A DNA stretch of 16,514 nucleotides. It comes from Hamiltosporidium magnivora (lineage: Eukaryota; Microsporidia; Dubosqiidae). The stretch spans positions 1 to 16,514 of the forward strand of contig PITI01000220.1 in the NCBI GenBank assembly GCA_004325065.1, written 5' to 3'. Of the stretch, positions 1 to 7,185 are shown one piece after another. The notes beneath the pieces were generated by a model, which ran no database searches, had not been told where the DNA came from, and saw nothing but the letters and a program-made list of their open reading frames with translations. How positions within the stretch are numbered: position 1 is the first letter of the stretch; the number at the start of each line of letters is the position of its first letter. The position numbers and the translations under genes are program-made.

Positions 1-64
1 AGAAACAAAAGGATCTATGGAAATAGAAACAAAAGGATCTATGGAAATAGAAACAAAAGGATCT
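1..64 (+). repeat. 24-bp in-frame tandem repeat, at least 2.7 copies
   Basis: Bases 17-40 and 41-64 are identical 24-mers that each encode MEIETKGS. Bases 1-16 are the last 16 bases of another identical copy, so the array continues left of the window. The unit length is a multiple of three, so copy-number change would keep the frame. Confidence 0.95.
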
Positions 65-856
65 ATTGATATTATAAATCCAGATATTCTTGATAATTCT
101 GATACTGAAGTAAATGAATTGGATGTACAAATTGAACCAAATAAACGAGTAAAATCAACATTTACTGTCGCTAAATACGAACTAAAGAAAAAAGATAAAA
201 AATCAAGACAATTTATTATATATAAAGTCGAACCATCAACATTATTAGAATTTTTAAGAAATAAAAGTGCTTTAAAAATTCATTATTTTACACATCCAGA
301 ACTCGCATATATTTCGATGTTTGGATCGCCATACACAAAAACACTTTTATTTGATGATTGCCAAGATTTAATCACGTATACATTTATTTACAAATATGGA
401 AATTACAATATCGAATGTATAAAATCTTCAAAAAAGAAAATAGAAAAAACCACCACACCTGATGAAAATATCAGTAAAATAACAAAAATCGAAAAAAAAC
501 ATGAAAATATCGTAGAAAGAACAATTAAATACACAAATTCCACCATTAAAATATTCGATCTATACACTGATATATTAAATACATATTCATTAGTAATAAT
601 ATGTGGTAGACAAGATATAATAAAAATACTTCAATTTTATGATAAAAACATAACCAATAATTTAATTATCAGAACAAATCTTAAAGAATATGGAAATGAA
701 ATATTTGATTATTTATTGAAAAGTAATATTTATATAAATATTAAAATGTCAGAATTTCTATTTAGAGAATATCAGACACAACATGTTCATCCACTGTTTA
801 GAGGCAACTTTAGTGGATTCGTTTTAACAGCAACAAAAATAAATAAAAAAGGTTGA
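1..856 (+). CDS. Hypothetical protein, 5'-partial, with N-terminal octapeptide repeats
   Basis: The frame is open from the first complete codon of the window (base 2) to the TGA at 854-856. The ATG at 17 is only one of two repeated in-frame ATGs, so the true start probably lies upstream of the window. The visible protein begins with MEIETKGS repeats (partial ETKGS, then two identical full copies), followed by about 260 residues with no domain I recognise. It is rich in Lys, Ile, Asn and Tyr. A basic, charged stretch (SSKKKIEKTTTPDENISK) sits mid-protein, and the C-terminal half looks globular (FDYLLKSNIYINIKMSEFLF, then HPLFRGNFSGFVLTATKINKKG). I see no signal peptide or obvious membrane segment in the visible part. 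Codon use is strongly AT-biased like the rest of the window. It is probably a real lineage-specific gene; its function is unknown. Confidence 0.7.
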   Translation, partial: ETKGSMEIETKGSMEIETKGSIDIINPDILDNSDTEVNELDVQIEPNKRVKSTFTVAKYELKKKDKKSRQFIIYKVEPSTLLEFLRNKSALKIHYFTHPELAYISMFGSPYTKTLLFDDCQDLITYTFIYKYGNYNIECIKSSKKKIEKTTTPDENISKITKIEKKHENIVERTIKYTNSTIKIFDLYTDILNTYSLVIICGRQDIIKILQFYDKNITNNLIIRTNLKEYGNEIFDYLLKSNIYINIKMSEFLFREYQTQHVHPLFRGNFSGFVLTATKINKKG

Positions 857-1289
857 TTTATAATTAAAGTTTAATATTTTTTTTATAATTTAAAATTTGT
901 ATCAAGTAGTAGGTCGAGAGAGTATAAAGACATTAAAAAATATCTACTTAGAAATTGGTTAAAAAAATCAGATGAAAATCATTACTGCTATTTTTAGTGG
1001 AATATAAATCACACTGGATCTATAAATCAATAACCTTCTCTATTTAAACAGATTAAATAAAAAGTAAATTTTCAGTTGTAAATCTTTTAAACAAAAAGAT
1101 ACAAAAGGAATGAAATAATAAAATAAGTAAGTTTTATAGTTAATATAGGATAGATAGATGATAAAAATTATTTATAATTAAAACCCAGAATTTTATTAAA
1201 TAATTTAATATAGATAATAGATAGTAAACAAAAACAAAAACTTTAAAATAATTTAATTCCATTTAATATCAAATATACAATCTGTAGTA
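857..1289. other. AT-rich spacer, nothing recognised
   Basis: This spacer lies between the converging 3' ends of the left-edge gene (+) and the 66-aa gene (-). It is strongly AT-rich. I see no ORF of note, tRNA-like arm or clear repeat. It should contain the 3' ends of both transcripts, but no polyadenylation signal can be singled out in such AT-rich DNA. Confidence 0.6.
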
Positions 1290-1490
1290 TCAATACCTAT
1301 TTCTTAAACATTTAATAATATTTAATTCTATTTCTTTTTTATTTGTAGTTTCATATTTATTAATTTCATTTCCAGTCATTTCTATAAACAATTTATTTCC
1401 AATTTTATAAAATACTTTTTTATTACCTAATTGTAATGAATATTTAATTTTATTTTCACAGATTTTCTTTTTTAATTTTAAAATATCCAT
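1290..1490 (-). CDS. Small hypothetical protein, 66 aa
   Basis: An ATG-initiated frame encodes a 66-residue, Lys/Ile/Asn-rich soluble protein starting MDILKLKKKICENKIKYSLQ and ending in NIIKCLRNRY. I do not recognise a family; there is no membrane segment, and the two Cys are too far apart for a zinc ribbon. It is kept as a gene because the coding strand just before the ATG reads TATCCTTGTA, with a CCTT element 3 nt before the start, matching the start-proximal C-rich motif of the beta-tubulin, NIF3-like and 104-aa genes here. The start region is duplicated immediately upstream (1548-1622). It could still be a chance frame or a truncated relic of a longer gene. Confidence 0.45.
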   Translation of the reverse strand: MDILKLKKKICENKIKYSLQLGNKKVFYKIGNKLFIEMTGNEINKYETTNKKEIELNIIKCLRNRY

Positions 1491-1622
1491 TACAAGGATA
1501 AAAAAAAAATGGAATTTAAAAAATTATTTTAAAAATCAGAGAATCAATTTAATTTTAAAATATCCATTACAAGGATAAAAAAAATGGAATTTAAATAATA
1601 TTTTAGAAATCAGAGAATCAAT
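1471..1622. repeat. 77-bp direct tandem duplication covering a gene start
   Basis: Copy 1 starts at 1471 and copy 2 at 1548, a period of 77 bp. The copies share the segment from TTTAATTTTAAAATATCCAT through the purine-rich region to AATCAGAGAATCAA and differ by a few substitutions and small indels. Copy 1 holds the first codons, ATG (1488-1490) and CCTT motif of the 66-aa gene on the minus strand. Copy 2 holds a second ATG (1565-1567) with the same CCTT motif, but its frame reads MDILKLN and stops. Confidence 0.85.
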
Positions 1623-1967
1623 ATTCTTTAGAAAAGAAACACTTTTTACATTAAAAAAAAATGTAAAAAATAAGTTTTAAAAAATAATATAAATATTGAA
1701 AAATATAAAAAATAGAATTAAAATAATATAAATAAATATTGAAAAATAGAAATAAAAATAAATGAATAAATAGAAGTTAAAAAACTAAAAGATAAATTAA
1801 TTAAATTAAAAAAGAAATACAAAAGAGAAATAAAAGAGAAATAAAAATAAAAAATACAAACAAGAAATAAAAATAAGAGAAACAAAAGAAAAATAAAAAT
1901 AAAAAAGAAATACAAAAAAACAAAAGAGAAATAAAAAAGATAATAAAAAAACTTTAACTCATCAAAT
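1623..1967. repeat. A/purine-rich low-complexity tract downstream of beta-tubulin
   Basis: The + strand is almost entirely A, with scattered G and few C or T, made of degenerate GAAATAAAAATAAAAAA-like units. An imperfect direct repeat of about 40 bp lies near 1680 and 1719 (AATATAAATATTGAAAAATA versus AATATAAATAAATATTGAAA). On the minus strand this is a pyrimidine-rich 3' flank of the beta-tubulin gene. The Phe/Tyr-rich reading frame across it is an artefact of the composition. Confidence 0.75.
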
Positions 1968-3290
1968 TTAATCTTCACGTATTTCATATTCCTCTTCCTC
2001 CACCGTAGCATTCTGATACTGTTGATACTCATTCAACAAATCATTAACATTAGATTCTGCTTCAGTAAATTCCATTTCATCCATTCCTTCTCCAGTATAC
2101 CAATGAAGGAAAGCTCTTCTCTTAAACATCACCATAAACTGTTCACTGATTCTTTTAAATAATCCTTGTATTGAAGTAGAATTTCCTATGAAAGTAGCAC
2201 TCATTTCACATCCAATTGGTGGAATGTCACAGACAGCTGTCTTCACATTATTTGGTATCCATTCAACAAAATAATTGGGATTTTTAGTTTGTAAATTTAA
2301 CATTTGTTCATCTACGTCTCTCATAGAAACTTTACCTCTGAAAACAGCAGCTACTGTCAAATATCTACCATGTCTTGGATCTGTAAGTACCATCATATTT
2401 CTTGCATCGAAAAATTGTTGAGTCAATTCTGCTACGGAATAATTGCTGTACTGATGAGAACCTTCTGCTGTAAGAGGGGCATATCCCGTAGTAAAAAAAT
2501 GTAATCTTGGAAACGGAACCATATTTACAGCCAATTTTCTTAAATCTGCATTTAACTGACCTGGAAATCTAAGACATGTAGTGACACCACTCATAACACA
2601 AGAAACCAAATTATTTAAATCTGAGTAACCTGGAGTAGCAAGTTTGAGTGTTCGATTACAAATATTGTATAAAGCTTCGTTATCGATACAGAAAGTTTCG
2701 TCTGCATTTTCTACCAACTGATGAATAGAAAGAGTGGCATTGTAGGGTTCTACAACGGTGTCACTTACTTTTGGAGATGGAACTACACTGAATGTACACA
2801 TCATACGATCAGGGAATTCTTCGTGAATTTTAGAAATTAAAAGTGTTCCCATTCCTGCTCCAGTACCACCCCCAAGGGAATGTGTCAATTGGAAACCTTG
2901 TAAACAATCGGCATTTTCTGCTTCTTTTCTTACGACATCCATTACTGTATCTACTAACTCAGCACCTTCAGTATAATGACCTTTAGCCCAATTATTTCCT
3001 GCGCCGGACTGTCCAAAGACAAAATTGTCAGGTTTGAAAAGAGAACCTAGAGGTCCTGATTTTACAGCATCCATTGTTCCGGGTTCCAGGTCAATTAAAA
3101 CAGCTCGAGGAACATATTGTTTAGTAGAAGATTCGTTGTAATAAACATTTATTTGTTCGAGTTGTATGTCACTTGTACCTACATACTGACCAGAGTTGTC
3201 AATAGCGTGTTCGCGGGATATAACTTCCCAAAATTTTGTACCGATTTGGTTACCGCATTGTCCGGTTTGAAGATGAATAATTTCTCTCAT
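1968..3290 (-). CDS. TUB2: Beta-tubulin, full length
   Basis: This is the beta subunit of the alpha/beta-tubulin dimer, which builds spindle and cytoplasmic microtubules. The 440-aa protein is intact and intronless, close to the usual 445. It starts with MREI, the autoregulatory N-terminus of beta-tubulins, then QCGNQIG (11-17) of the nucleotide site. The glycine-rich GTP-binding loop GGGTGAG is at 140-146, and [20 protein letters not shown] (232-251) and [12 protein letters not shown] (255-266) are fully typical. The tail [10 protein letters not shown] is acidic as expected. Benzimidazole-pocket positions read His6, Cys165, Phe167, Glu198, Phe200 and Arg241. The start is fixed by MREI and by the upstream CCCTT. 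G+C is visibly higher than in the flanks, as for a highly expressed conserved gene. The symbol follows fungal usage. Call very secure. Confidence 0.99.
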   Translation of the reverse strand: MREIIHLQTGQCGNQIGTKFWEVISREHAIDNSGQYVGTSDIQLEQINVYYNESSTKQYVPRAVLIDLEPGTMDAVKSGPLGSLFKPDNFVFGQSGAGNNWAKGHYTEGAELVDTVMDVVRKEAENADCLQGFQLTHSLGGGTGAGMGTLLISKIHEEFPDRMMCTFSVVPSPKVSDTVVEPYNATLSIHQLVENADETFCIDNEALYNICNRTLKLATPGYSDLNNLVSCVMSGVTTCLRFPGQLNADLRKLAVNMVPFPRLHFFTTGYAPLTAEGSHQYSNYSVAELTQQFFDARNMMVLTDPRHGRYLTVAAVFRGKVSMRDVDEQMLNLQTKNPNYFVEWIPNNVKTAVCDIPPIGCEMSATFIGNSTSIQGLFKRISEQFMVMFKRRAFLHWYTGEGMDEMEFTEAESNVNDLLNEYQQYQNATVEEEEYEIRED

Positions 3291-3305
3291 TTTTTTAAGG
3301 GTAAA
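3291..3305 (-). promoter_or_regulatory. CCC-type start-proximal motif of beta-tubulin
   Basis: On the minus strand the ATG is preceded by TTTACCCTTAAAAAA, with CCC at 3299-3301 and CCCTT ending 6 nt before the ATG. Microsporidian genes are known to carry a CCC-like or GGG-like element close to the start codon, with very short 5' leaders. The match here is by eye. Confidence 0.65.
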
Positions 3306-3555
3306 GGAAAAAGAAATATTAATTTTTTGTTTTTTTTTTTTAAGAATTTTAGAAGTTAAAGGATTTGAACCTTTTTTATTTTTTAATAAAAATTTTTAAA
3401 TTTAAAATGCATTTAAAAATTTCAGGGGGTTTGAATAGTATGAGTGTTGAGGATAGTACTTTGTTTGGATTGAAAAAAATGTTTTTTTTCATAATCCTTT
3501 TGTATTTAAATGGTTGTATTTAGACTTAGAATTTGTCTGGCTATTTGATAATTTA
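3306..3555. other. AT-rich spacer upstream of beta-tubulin
   Basis: Upstream flank of the beta-tubulin gene. It has T-rich and A-rich runs and a short AAAGG/CCTTT hairpin around 3358-3374 that imitates a tRNA T-arm but lacks the rest of a tRNA. The segment next to 3556 may include further decayed remains of the transposase-like relic, whose frame breaks up here. Confidence 0.5.
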
Positions 3556-3807
3556 AGGGTTGGTTGTGATAAAAATTGGTTTGTGCCATCTTTTCTACTT
3601 GATTTCCACAATAAATTTTATGCCAGTTCCTGGTATTTTTTGCTTTTTTGTTTTCATTTTACATGTTTTTTACTTCAATCTATAGACCAATTCCTTATAA
3701 TTCCGAGTTATAACAGATTAAAAGAAACAATTAGAATACCTTTCATTTGTTCATACTAGACATATGAGGTTAAAGAGGAATAGAATAAGTAAGTAAATGA
3801 TTTCTAT
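3556..3807 (-). pseudogene. Decayed ISXO2/Merlin-like DDE transposase fragment
   Basis: Reading the minus strand in one fixed frame from 3807 to 3556 gives 84 codons with four stops and long coding-like runs. The order is a hydrophobic IEIIYLLILFLFNL block, then TRNYKELVYRLK, then KTCKMKTKKQKIPGTGIKFI, then VEIK, a stop and KRWHKPIF. ISXO2/IS1595-type transposases typically have an aromatic/hydrophobic helix, a W/Y..C motif, then G-G-x-G-x-(I)VEIDE followed by K-R-K-Y or H-K-P and further basic residues. The spacing and the GTG-x5-VEI-x6-HKP pattern fit that, with the first catalytic Asp-Glu apparently replaced by Lys and a stop. It is clearly not functional. The family call comes from recalled motifs, so it is tentative. 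A + strand frame over the same bases is its antisense shadow. Confidence 0.4.
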
Positions 3808-4608
3808 CTATGTTTAAGGTAGATTAAATTATAATTACTGGTCTGTTGGTACCTAAATATCCACTTAAACTGTTTAATTTTGCAAAAAATAAATAATTTT
3901 TGAAATTAAATATTAAATACGACTGTATGCTTACTTGTATTTGGAGTATCATATGGCATATCTTAGGTTATTTAAAAAGAAGGACATATTTAGGTATAAA
4001 ATAGTTGAGTTTAAACCAAAAAATATGAATTGTGTAGTTATGAATTTAAGAGACATTGACATTTATGAACTTTGACAAACATTTACGAATCGTATGATAT
4101 AATTCTTACCTCAATGAGTGTTATCTTATTCTATTTCTTATCTAAAATATATACAAAGTAAATTATTTAGTCTTAAATATCAATTTATATTTTGGCGTTT
4201 AATTATTTTTCTGATGCCATATACAAGAAATATTATAGAAAAAGTCTCTTAGATTTGATTTGGATTCCCAACTGCTACGTTTCTTTCATAGTAAACAAAA
4301 CTTTTCAGAAAAAGACATATTTATTTAAAACTTACGTATATTTATATTTAAAAGTGCCCAATTATAGAAATCGTCATCAAGTTTAATTTTAGCAATGGCA
4401 GATAAGTCAATGTTTATCGCATCATGAAGTAATTGGGTTATATCTGAACCAATTATTCAGCTTTGTGATACTCATTTACAACATCCCATCTAATTTTTTG
4501 ACCTGATTTATAATTTTTCCAAGAAAATTAGATGTGGAACGTGATCATTTAATATTGACGCTTGTGTTGGTCACACCGAGCGTATAATAAGTCGATTCTC
4601 TCGGTTTA
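3808..4608. other. Gene-less AT-rich region with possible further relics
   Basis: I find no intact ORF with an acceptable start. A + strand frame at 4192-4386 starts with TTG and is judged spurious. On the minus strand around 4430-4620 there are short coding-like runs (for example WESSECLFVNRENRLIIRSV) broken by stops and in a different frame from the relic at 4609-4752. This suggests the relic continues leftwards with frameshifts. Confidence 0.35.
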
Positions 4609-4752
4609 CGAACAAACATTCAGAAGATTCCCAATAGTAAGTGCAGTTAATTACCTTAGAATATACATTGCCACTGGTGCAGGAAACATAGCTAAGTGTC
4701 TATTTTCAAGCCTGCGGAGAAATACTTCAACCAAAATCTGATTTTCTAGCAT
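4609..4752 (-). pseudogene. Decayed coding fragment, family unknown
   Basis: From an ATG at 4750-4752 the minus strand reads MLENQILVEVFLRRLENRHL, then AMFPAPVAMYILR, a TAA stop, then LTALTIGNLLNVCS in the same frame and another stop. Local G+C is above the flanking spacer. The runs look like protein rather than low-complexity noise, but I do not recognise the family. It is most easily explained as a pseudogene or an old mobile-element remnant. No CC(C)TT or GGG element is evident before the ATG. Confidence 0.3.
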
Positions 4753-4970
4753 TGTATAATTTATAATTTATTTTTAACATTTCTACATTAATATTTAGGG
4801 GAAAATATTATTAAGCTTATCCATCGTTTTATCAACTAAAAAAATAAGATTTCCAAGTAAGTAAATATAATCTAAATATTACGAATAAAATTATAATCAT
4901 TACAAACAGATAAAAATTGATTCAAAATAATATTGGAATATAATAAAATAAAAGAATAATAAATACTATT
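4753..4970. other. AT-rich spacer, nothing recognised
   Basis: Spacer between the decayed fragment and the 3' end of the NIF3-like gene. It is strongly AT-rich, and no repeat or ORF stands out. Confidence 0.5.
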
Positions 4971-5726
4971 TTATAAAAACAACACAGGATCTTTATCTTT
5001 ACTCGATACAATGATTTCACATTCTTTTATATTATTAAGTAAAATAGATTTTAGTTCATTCAAATACATTCTTTCTCCATTTGTATGTTCCATAATAATA
5101 ACTGCACAGTTTCTAGAAACAAAATGTAAAATATTATGGTGACTTATTTCTCCAACAACGACAACACCATTTGCAAAATCCATCATATTTTTACTGCATG
5201 CACCCACACCAACAATTAAATTATCAAAAATAGTATCCAACGTATGGTTTGTTCCCAAAGAATATCTCATAGTTAATATATTACATTCCTTTTTTAGAAT
5301 ATTAATTATATCTCTTACACTTCTTACATTTGAACCCGAAACACATCCTTTACTAACAGAACCTTCATCACAATTTTTATTGTTGATTATCGTTTTAAAT
5401 AAATATTTATTCATTAAAATATCCAAAGATGTGTGTGGACAAAACACAGAAATATCATTTTTAATACACAAAAATATTATTTTGTTTTCTCTATTTAATC
5501 GTTTCAAACCGCTAAATATTACGGGATGATAGGATATAATATAGTTTATGTTGTGTTGTACACACTCATCTAATACTTCTTCTGTTAAATCAATCGTTAA
5601 AAGTATTTTTCTATTATTTATAATTGACGTGTCGTTTTCTATTAACCAACCCACATTGTCCCAGGATGTTTCCGCTTTGGATAGCGATGCAAAATTTTCA
5701 AAAGCATTTGATATCTCAGTAATCAT
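4971..5726 (-). CDS. NIF3: NIF3-like (DUF34/NIF3 family) metal-binding protein
   Basis: This is a member of the widely conserved NIF3/YbgI/YqfO family: toroidal hexamers with a two-metal centre, sometimes labelled GTP cyclohydrolase I type 2, but with an unsettled biochemical role. The 251-aa protein carries the family landmarks in order: SWDNVGWLI (21-29), SYHPVIF (65-71), HTSLD (98-102), GEISHHN (192-198) and EHTNGER (213-219). Probable metal ligands are His67, Asp102, His214 and Glu218, with spacing as in bacterial YbgI; the Tyr-His-Pro form of the first motif is the one I recall from eukaryotic members. Length is near the bacterial size and shorter than yeast or human NIF3. The ATG is preceded on the coding strand by TATCCTTAAACTCA, a C-rich start motif. 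The frame is intact with no sign of decay. Confidence 0.93.
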   Translation of the reverse strand: MITEISNAFENFASLSKAETSWDNVGWLIENDTSIINNRKILLTIDLTEEVLDECVQHNINYIISYHPVIFSGLKRLNRENKIIFLCIKNDISVFCPHTSLDILMNKYLFKTIINNKNCDEGSVSKGCVSGSNVRSVRDIINILKKECNILTMRYSLGTNHTLDTIFDNLIVGVGACSKNMMDFANGVVVVGEISHHNILHFVSRNCAVIIMEHTNGERMYLNELKSILLNNIKECEIIVSSKDKDPVLFL

Positions 5727-5740
5727 TGAGTTTAAGGATA
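5727..5740 (-). promoter_or_regulatory. Degenerate CCC-type start-proximal motif of the NIF3-like gene
   Basis: The coding strand reads TATCCTTAAACTCA directly before the ATG. The CCTTAAA core is shared with the beta-tubulin leader (CCCTTAAA), here ending 7 nt from the ATG if CCTT is taken as the element. One C is missing compared with tubulin. Confidence 0.45.
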
Positions 5741-6702
5741 GAAATATAAAAATTTAAAAATTTAAAATATTTTTAAGTGTAAAAATGCCTGCAATAAAAT
5801 ATTTTTTAGGAATATTTTTACAATTAAAAGAAATGTAACATCATACTAATGATTTATAAGAAATAATAGTAAAGAAATATCTTTTATTTATTTCAAATAA
5901 ACAAAATATTTGAAACATTCTTGGAATTATTTAAGATAAATAAAATAATTGAAATATCTATAAATTTTTCTTAATAAATGACTTTAATAACATCTTATTA
6001 TACATTTTTAATTCTTGTTGCTTTCTCAAGACTAAAGACTTTTTTTAAATCACTACGAAGATTTAAATAAAAAAAGATTTATTATTGTGAATCTAATTAA
6101 CTAATATATTTGATACGAATTAACTATAAATTATACAAAAAAATATTTTATTTAAAAATTATAAGTCAGTTACAACATTTTAAAATTTCATTGTTTTGTT
6201 TATAGATTATCTAGTGTTCACTCGACTGCCTTATATATTTGAAATAATTTTTTTAAAATGTAATTGTACTGAGAAATCATAATTTTCCTTTTAGTTTTAA
6301 GAATTTGTGGCAAAATGACAGTAAAATTTATTTTTCTACGAGCTATTTATATGATACATATATAATCCGTGTTTTCTTTGAACCGATACATTAATCCTTC
6401 ATGAGAAAAAAATAATACAGCACATTTCTTTGTATCATCGTGTAGCTGACTTCTTCTGTAATATTTGAGGTGCAAAATAAAATTCTTGTAATTAATCATT
6501 TCGAATTAAGCCATATTTTTAATAAGTTATTTATTAAATATGTGAAAATAAATATACCATATTATCTAATAAAAGAATTGGTTAATATAATTTTATATTC
6601 TTTCCTTTTTAGTTTACAAGAATCCCAAATACTTTTATTTACAGTTTAAATTCTTTGTTATCTATTGGTTAAAAGACATGTCTTTATAAAAATTTCATAA
6701 AA

Positions 6703-6750
6703 TTTTATAGAAATTTATTAAAGTTCTATAAAATTTATTAAAGTTCTATG
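6703..6750. repeat. 20-bp tandem repeat, about 2.3 copies
   Basis: AAATTTATTAAAGTTCTAT occurs at 6711-6729 and again at 6731-6749, a period of 20 bp, with a degraded partial copy before it. It lies in the spacer upstream of the transporter gene. Confidence 0.8.
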
Positions 6751-6905
6751 AAAAACTAAATAAATGTTTGGAAAATTAAAAAGGAAATTTTGATTAAAAA
6801 AACTGATCTAAAAAAAATATATAAATCAAAAAAAATTAGTTTATCAGTAAAAGTTCCCAATTTAAGAAACGAAGTTATTTTGAAAATAATGTACAAATTA
6901 AGAAA

Positions 6906-6975
6906 CAACAAATTTCATATAAAATAATACTGAAACAAACAAATTTCTTATAAAATAATACTGAAAGTAACAAAT
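6906..6975. repeat. 31-bp tandem repeat, about 2.2 copies
   Basis: The copies begin near 6906 and 6937, with a short third start near 6968. The first two differ mainly at one position (AAATTTCATATAAAATAA versus AAATTTCTTATAAAATAA), with further differences at the repeat junctions. It sits 210-280 bp upstream of the transporter ATG. Confidence 0.8.
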
Positions 6976-7171
6976 TAATTTTTTTTAAAAAAATAAAAAA
7001 AACCAAATTAAATAATTTATTTTAAGAAAAATACGTTCGTTATAAAAATACAAGATATGCGAAAGATAAGGAAAAAAGGAGAAAATATGCTTTTCGTAAA
7101 AAAATATTTGTACACAAATCTTAAAACACTAGTTTCAGTTTTTTTTATATATTTTTAACGAAATAATATTT

Positions 7172-7185
7172 GAGGGGCATTTTTT
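7172..7185 (+). promoter_or_regulatory. GGG-type start-proximal motif of the transporter
   Basis: GAGGGGCATTTTTT lies directly before the ATG, with GGGG at 7174-7177, 8 nt from the start codon. A G-run is very conspicuous in this AT-rich flank and corresponds to the GGG-like variant of the microsporidian start-proximal signal. Confidence 0.6.

Larger units (their letters stand above)
5741..7173. other. Long AT-rich intergenic region (about 1.4 kb)
   Basis: This region lies between the divergent NIF3-like gene and the transporter, so it should hold both promoters. No ORF of note is visible on either strand. It contains two short tandem repeats (about 6703-6750 and 6906-6975, listed separately) and many A/T runs. 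I see no tRNA or rRNA signature and no recognisable mobile element. Confidence 0.6.

Noticed and set aside
1718..2032. Phe/Tyr-rich minus-strand reading frame
   Set aside because: It overlaps the tubulin 3' end in another frame and otherwise consists of the purine-rich low-complexity tract.
2304..2504. + strand frame inside beta-tubulin
   Set aside because: Antisense shadow of an intact conserved gene.
3355..3376. tRNA-like T-arm (AAAGGTTCAAATCCTTT on the minus strand)
   Set aside because: Only the T-arm is present. The upstream sequence cannot form an acceptor, D- or anticodon arm at the right spacing.
3514..3759. + strand 81-codon frame
   Set aside because: It begins with TTG and is antisense to the transposase-like relic, whose minus-strand frame makes better protein sense.
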